DNA of 13,564 nucleotides, taken from assembly GCA_947573745.1 (NCBI GenBank), contig CANPGX010000011.1, forward strand, positions 1 to 13,564. The letters run 5' to 3'. The notes beneath the pieces are model-generated. The model was not told the origin of the DNA, ran no database searches, and saw only the letters and a program-made list of their open reading frames with translations. The translations under genes were made by a program, and so were the position numbers. The stretch comes from an uncultured Erysipelotrichaceae bacterium. GTDB taxonomy: Bacteria > Bacillota_I > Bacilli_A > Erysipelotrichales > Coprobacillaceae. This document shows positions 13,149-13,564 of this stretch, piece by piece (the first letter of the stretch is position 1; each line of letters opens with the position of its first letter).

Positions 13149-13564
13149 ATGTGTGTAGAGTGTTATACAAATCAAAGTCGGGCAACGCCCATACTTCATC
13201 CTATAGATTGTTTGAAAAACCATACACAATATATATGTGGAACTTGTGGACGTTGTATCTGCATTGAGCATGATTCAAAACGTGGGTTACAACGATGGAA
13301 CTTTCCGTTCAAATCATTAGAAATGGCCAAGTTATATTTGCGAACAGCTGATGTTACGATGAAAAAATCGTGTGGAATCTATGAAATCAAACATCCAACA
13401 GGAAGGATTTCTTACAAGATTTTTGCCAATATCGAGGATTTATATTTATTCTTGCAAAAGCATAAGGATAAAACATGTGAATGTATGGCACCTGTTTTTA
13501 CATGGGGTGAATACAAAGAATATGAAAAGACACAAATACGAAAACTGAGGGATGATGAAATCGC
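13149..13564 (+). CDS. Cys-rich hypothetical protein, N-terminal part (3' partial)
   Basis: The frame runs open to the right edge, giving 138 visible residues. ATG 13149 follows GAAGGAG (13132-13138) by 10 nt. The N-terminus has Cys2, Cys5 and Cys21, then a compact cluster CGTCGRCIC (30-38) resembling a zinc ribbon or knuckle. It continues with a basic/aromatic stretch (KRGLQRWNFPFKSLEMAKLYLR) and then a mixed region with IYEIKHPTGRISYKIF and KTCECMAPVF. I do not recognise a named family. The cysteine spacing suggests metal binding, and nucleic-acid binding is possible. It is co-directional with proC and the esterase across a 47-nt gap without a terminator, so it is probably in the same operon. 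Confidence 0.75.
   Translation, partial: MCVECYTNQSRATPILHPIDCLKNHTQYICGTCGRCICIEHDSKRGLQRWNFPFKSLEMAKLYLRTADVTMKKSCGIYEIKHPTGRISYKIFANIEDLYLFLQKHKDKTCECMAPVFTWGEYKEYEKTQIRKLRDDEI

Noticed and set aside
13061..13267. 68-codon open frame overlapping the esterase end
   Set aside because: It shares DNA with the 3' end of the esterase and with the Cys-rich gene, which has the ribosome binding site and runs open to the window edge; this frame has neither family signal nor Shine-Dalgarno.

Overview
The window is AT-rich and densely coded, with strong AAAGGAGG-type ribosome binding sites, GTG as an occasional start, and several intrinsic terminators. The proteins look like those of a low-GC Gram-positive (Firmicutes) bacterium. 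The phosphotransferase (PTS) operon, MtlR-type PRD regulator and GLUG-repeat surface protein suggest a gut-type anaerobe, possibly of the Erysipelotrichia/Coprobacillaceae. The family-level placement is inference from protein style; no rRNA or tRNA is present to fix it.

Layout. (1) 2-1585: the C-terminal part of a GLUG-repeat, Cys-rich, membrane-tethered surface protein, closed by a strong terminator. (2) 1777-2793: a single-gene unit with its own promoter and terminator, encoding a C45/acyltransferase-like Ntn hydrolase. (3) 2974-10319: a tight eight-gene catabolic operon: PTS EIIA, EIIB and EIIC of the galactitol family, a divergent class II aldolase, a short archaeal-style triosephosphate isomerase homologue, a YjbQ-family protein, a PRD/EIIB/EIIA transcription activator, and an iron-dependent alcohol dehydrogenase. 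Its promoter has a weak -35, a perfect -10 and a cre-like site between them. (4) A bidirectional terminator at 10325-10357 separates this operon from a convergent ROK-family sugar kinase (10362-11249, minus strand). (5) The divergent kinase/proC intergenic region contains several dyads. (6) 11384 to the end: proC, an alpha/beta-hydrolase esterase, and the start of an unrecognised Cys-rich gene cut by the window edge.

How the genes may work together (inference). The PTS would import and phosphorylate a sugar or polyol. The aldolase would cleave a ketose phosphate to dihydroxyacetone phosphate plus an aldehyde, the TIM-like enzyme would isomerise the triose (or a related) phosphate, and the Fe-ADH would reduce or oxidise the remaining carbonyl product. 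No sugar kinase, hexitol-phosphate dehydrogenase of the usual GatD type, or sugar isomerase lies in the operon. The simplest reading is therefore a ketose phosphorylated at C1 by the PTS and cleaved directly. The substrate cannot be read from the sequence. The YjbQ protein and the aldolase's loss of a canonical zinc-ligand histidine make this operon the best candidate here for an undescribed pathway.
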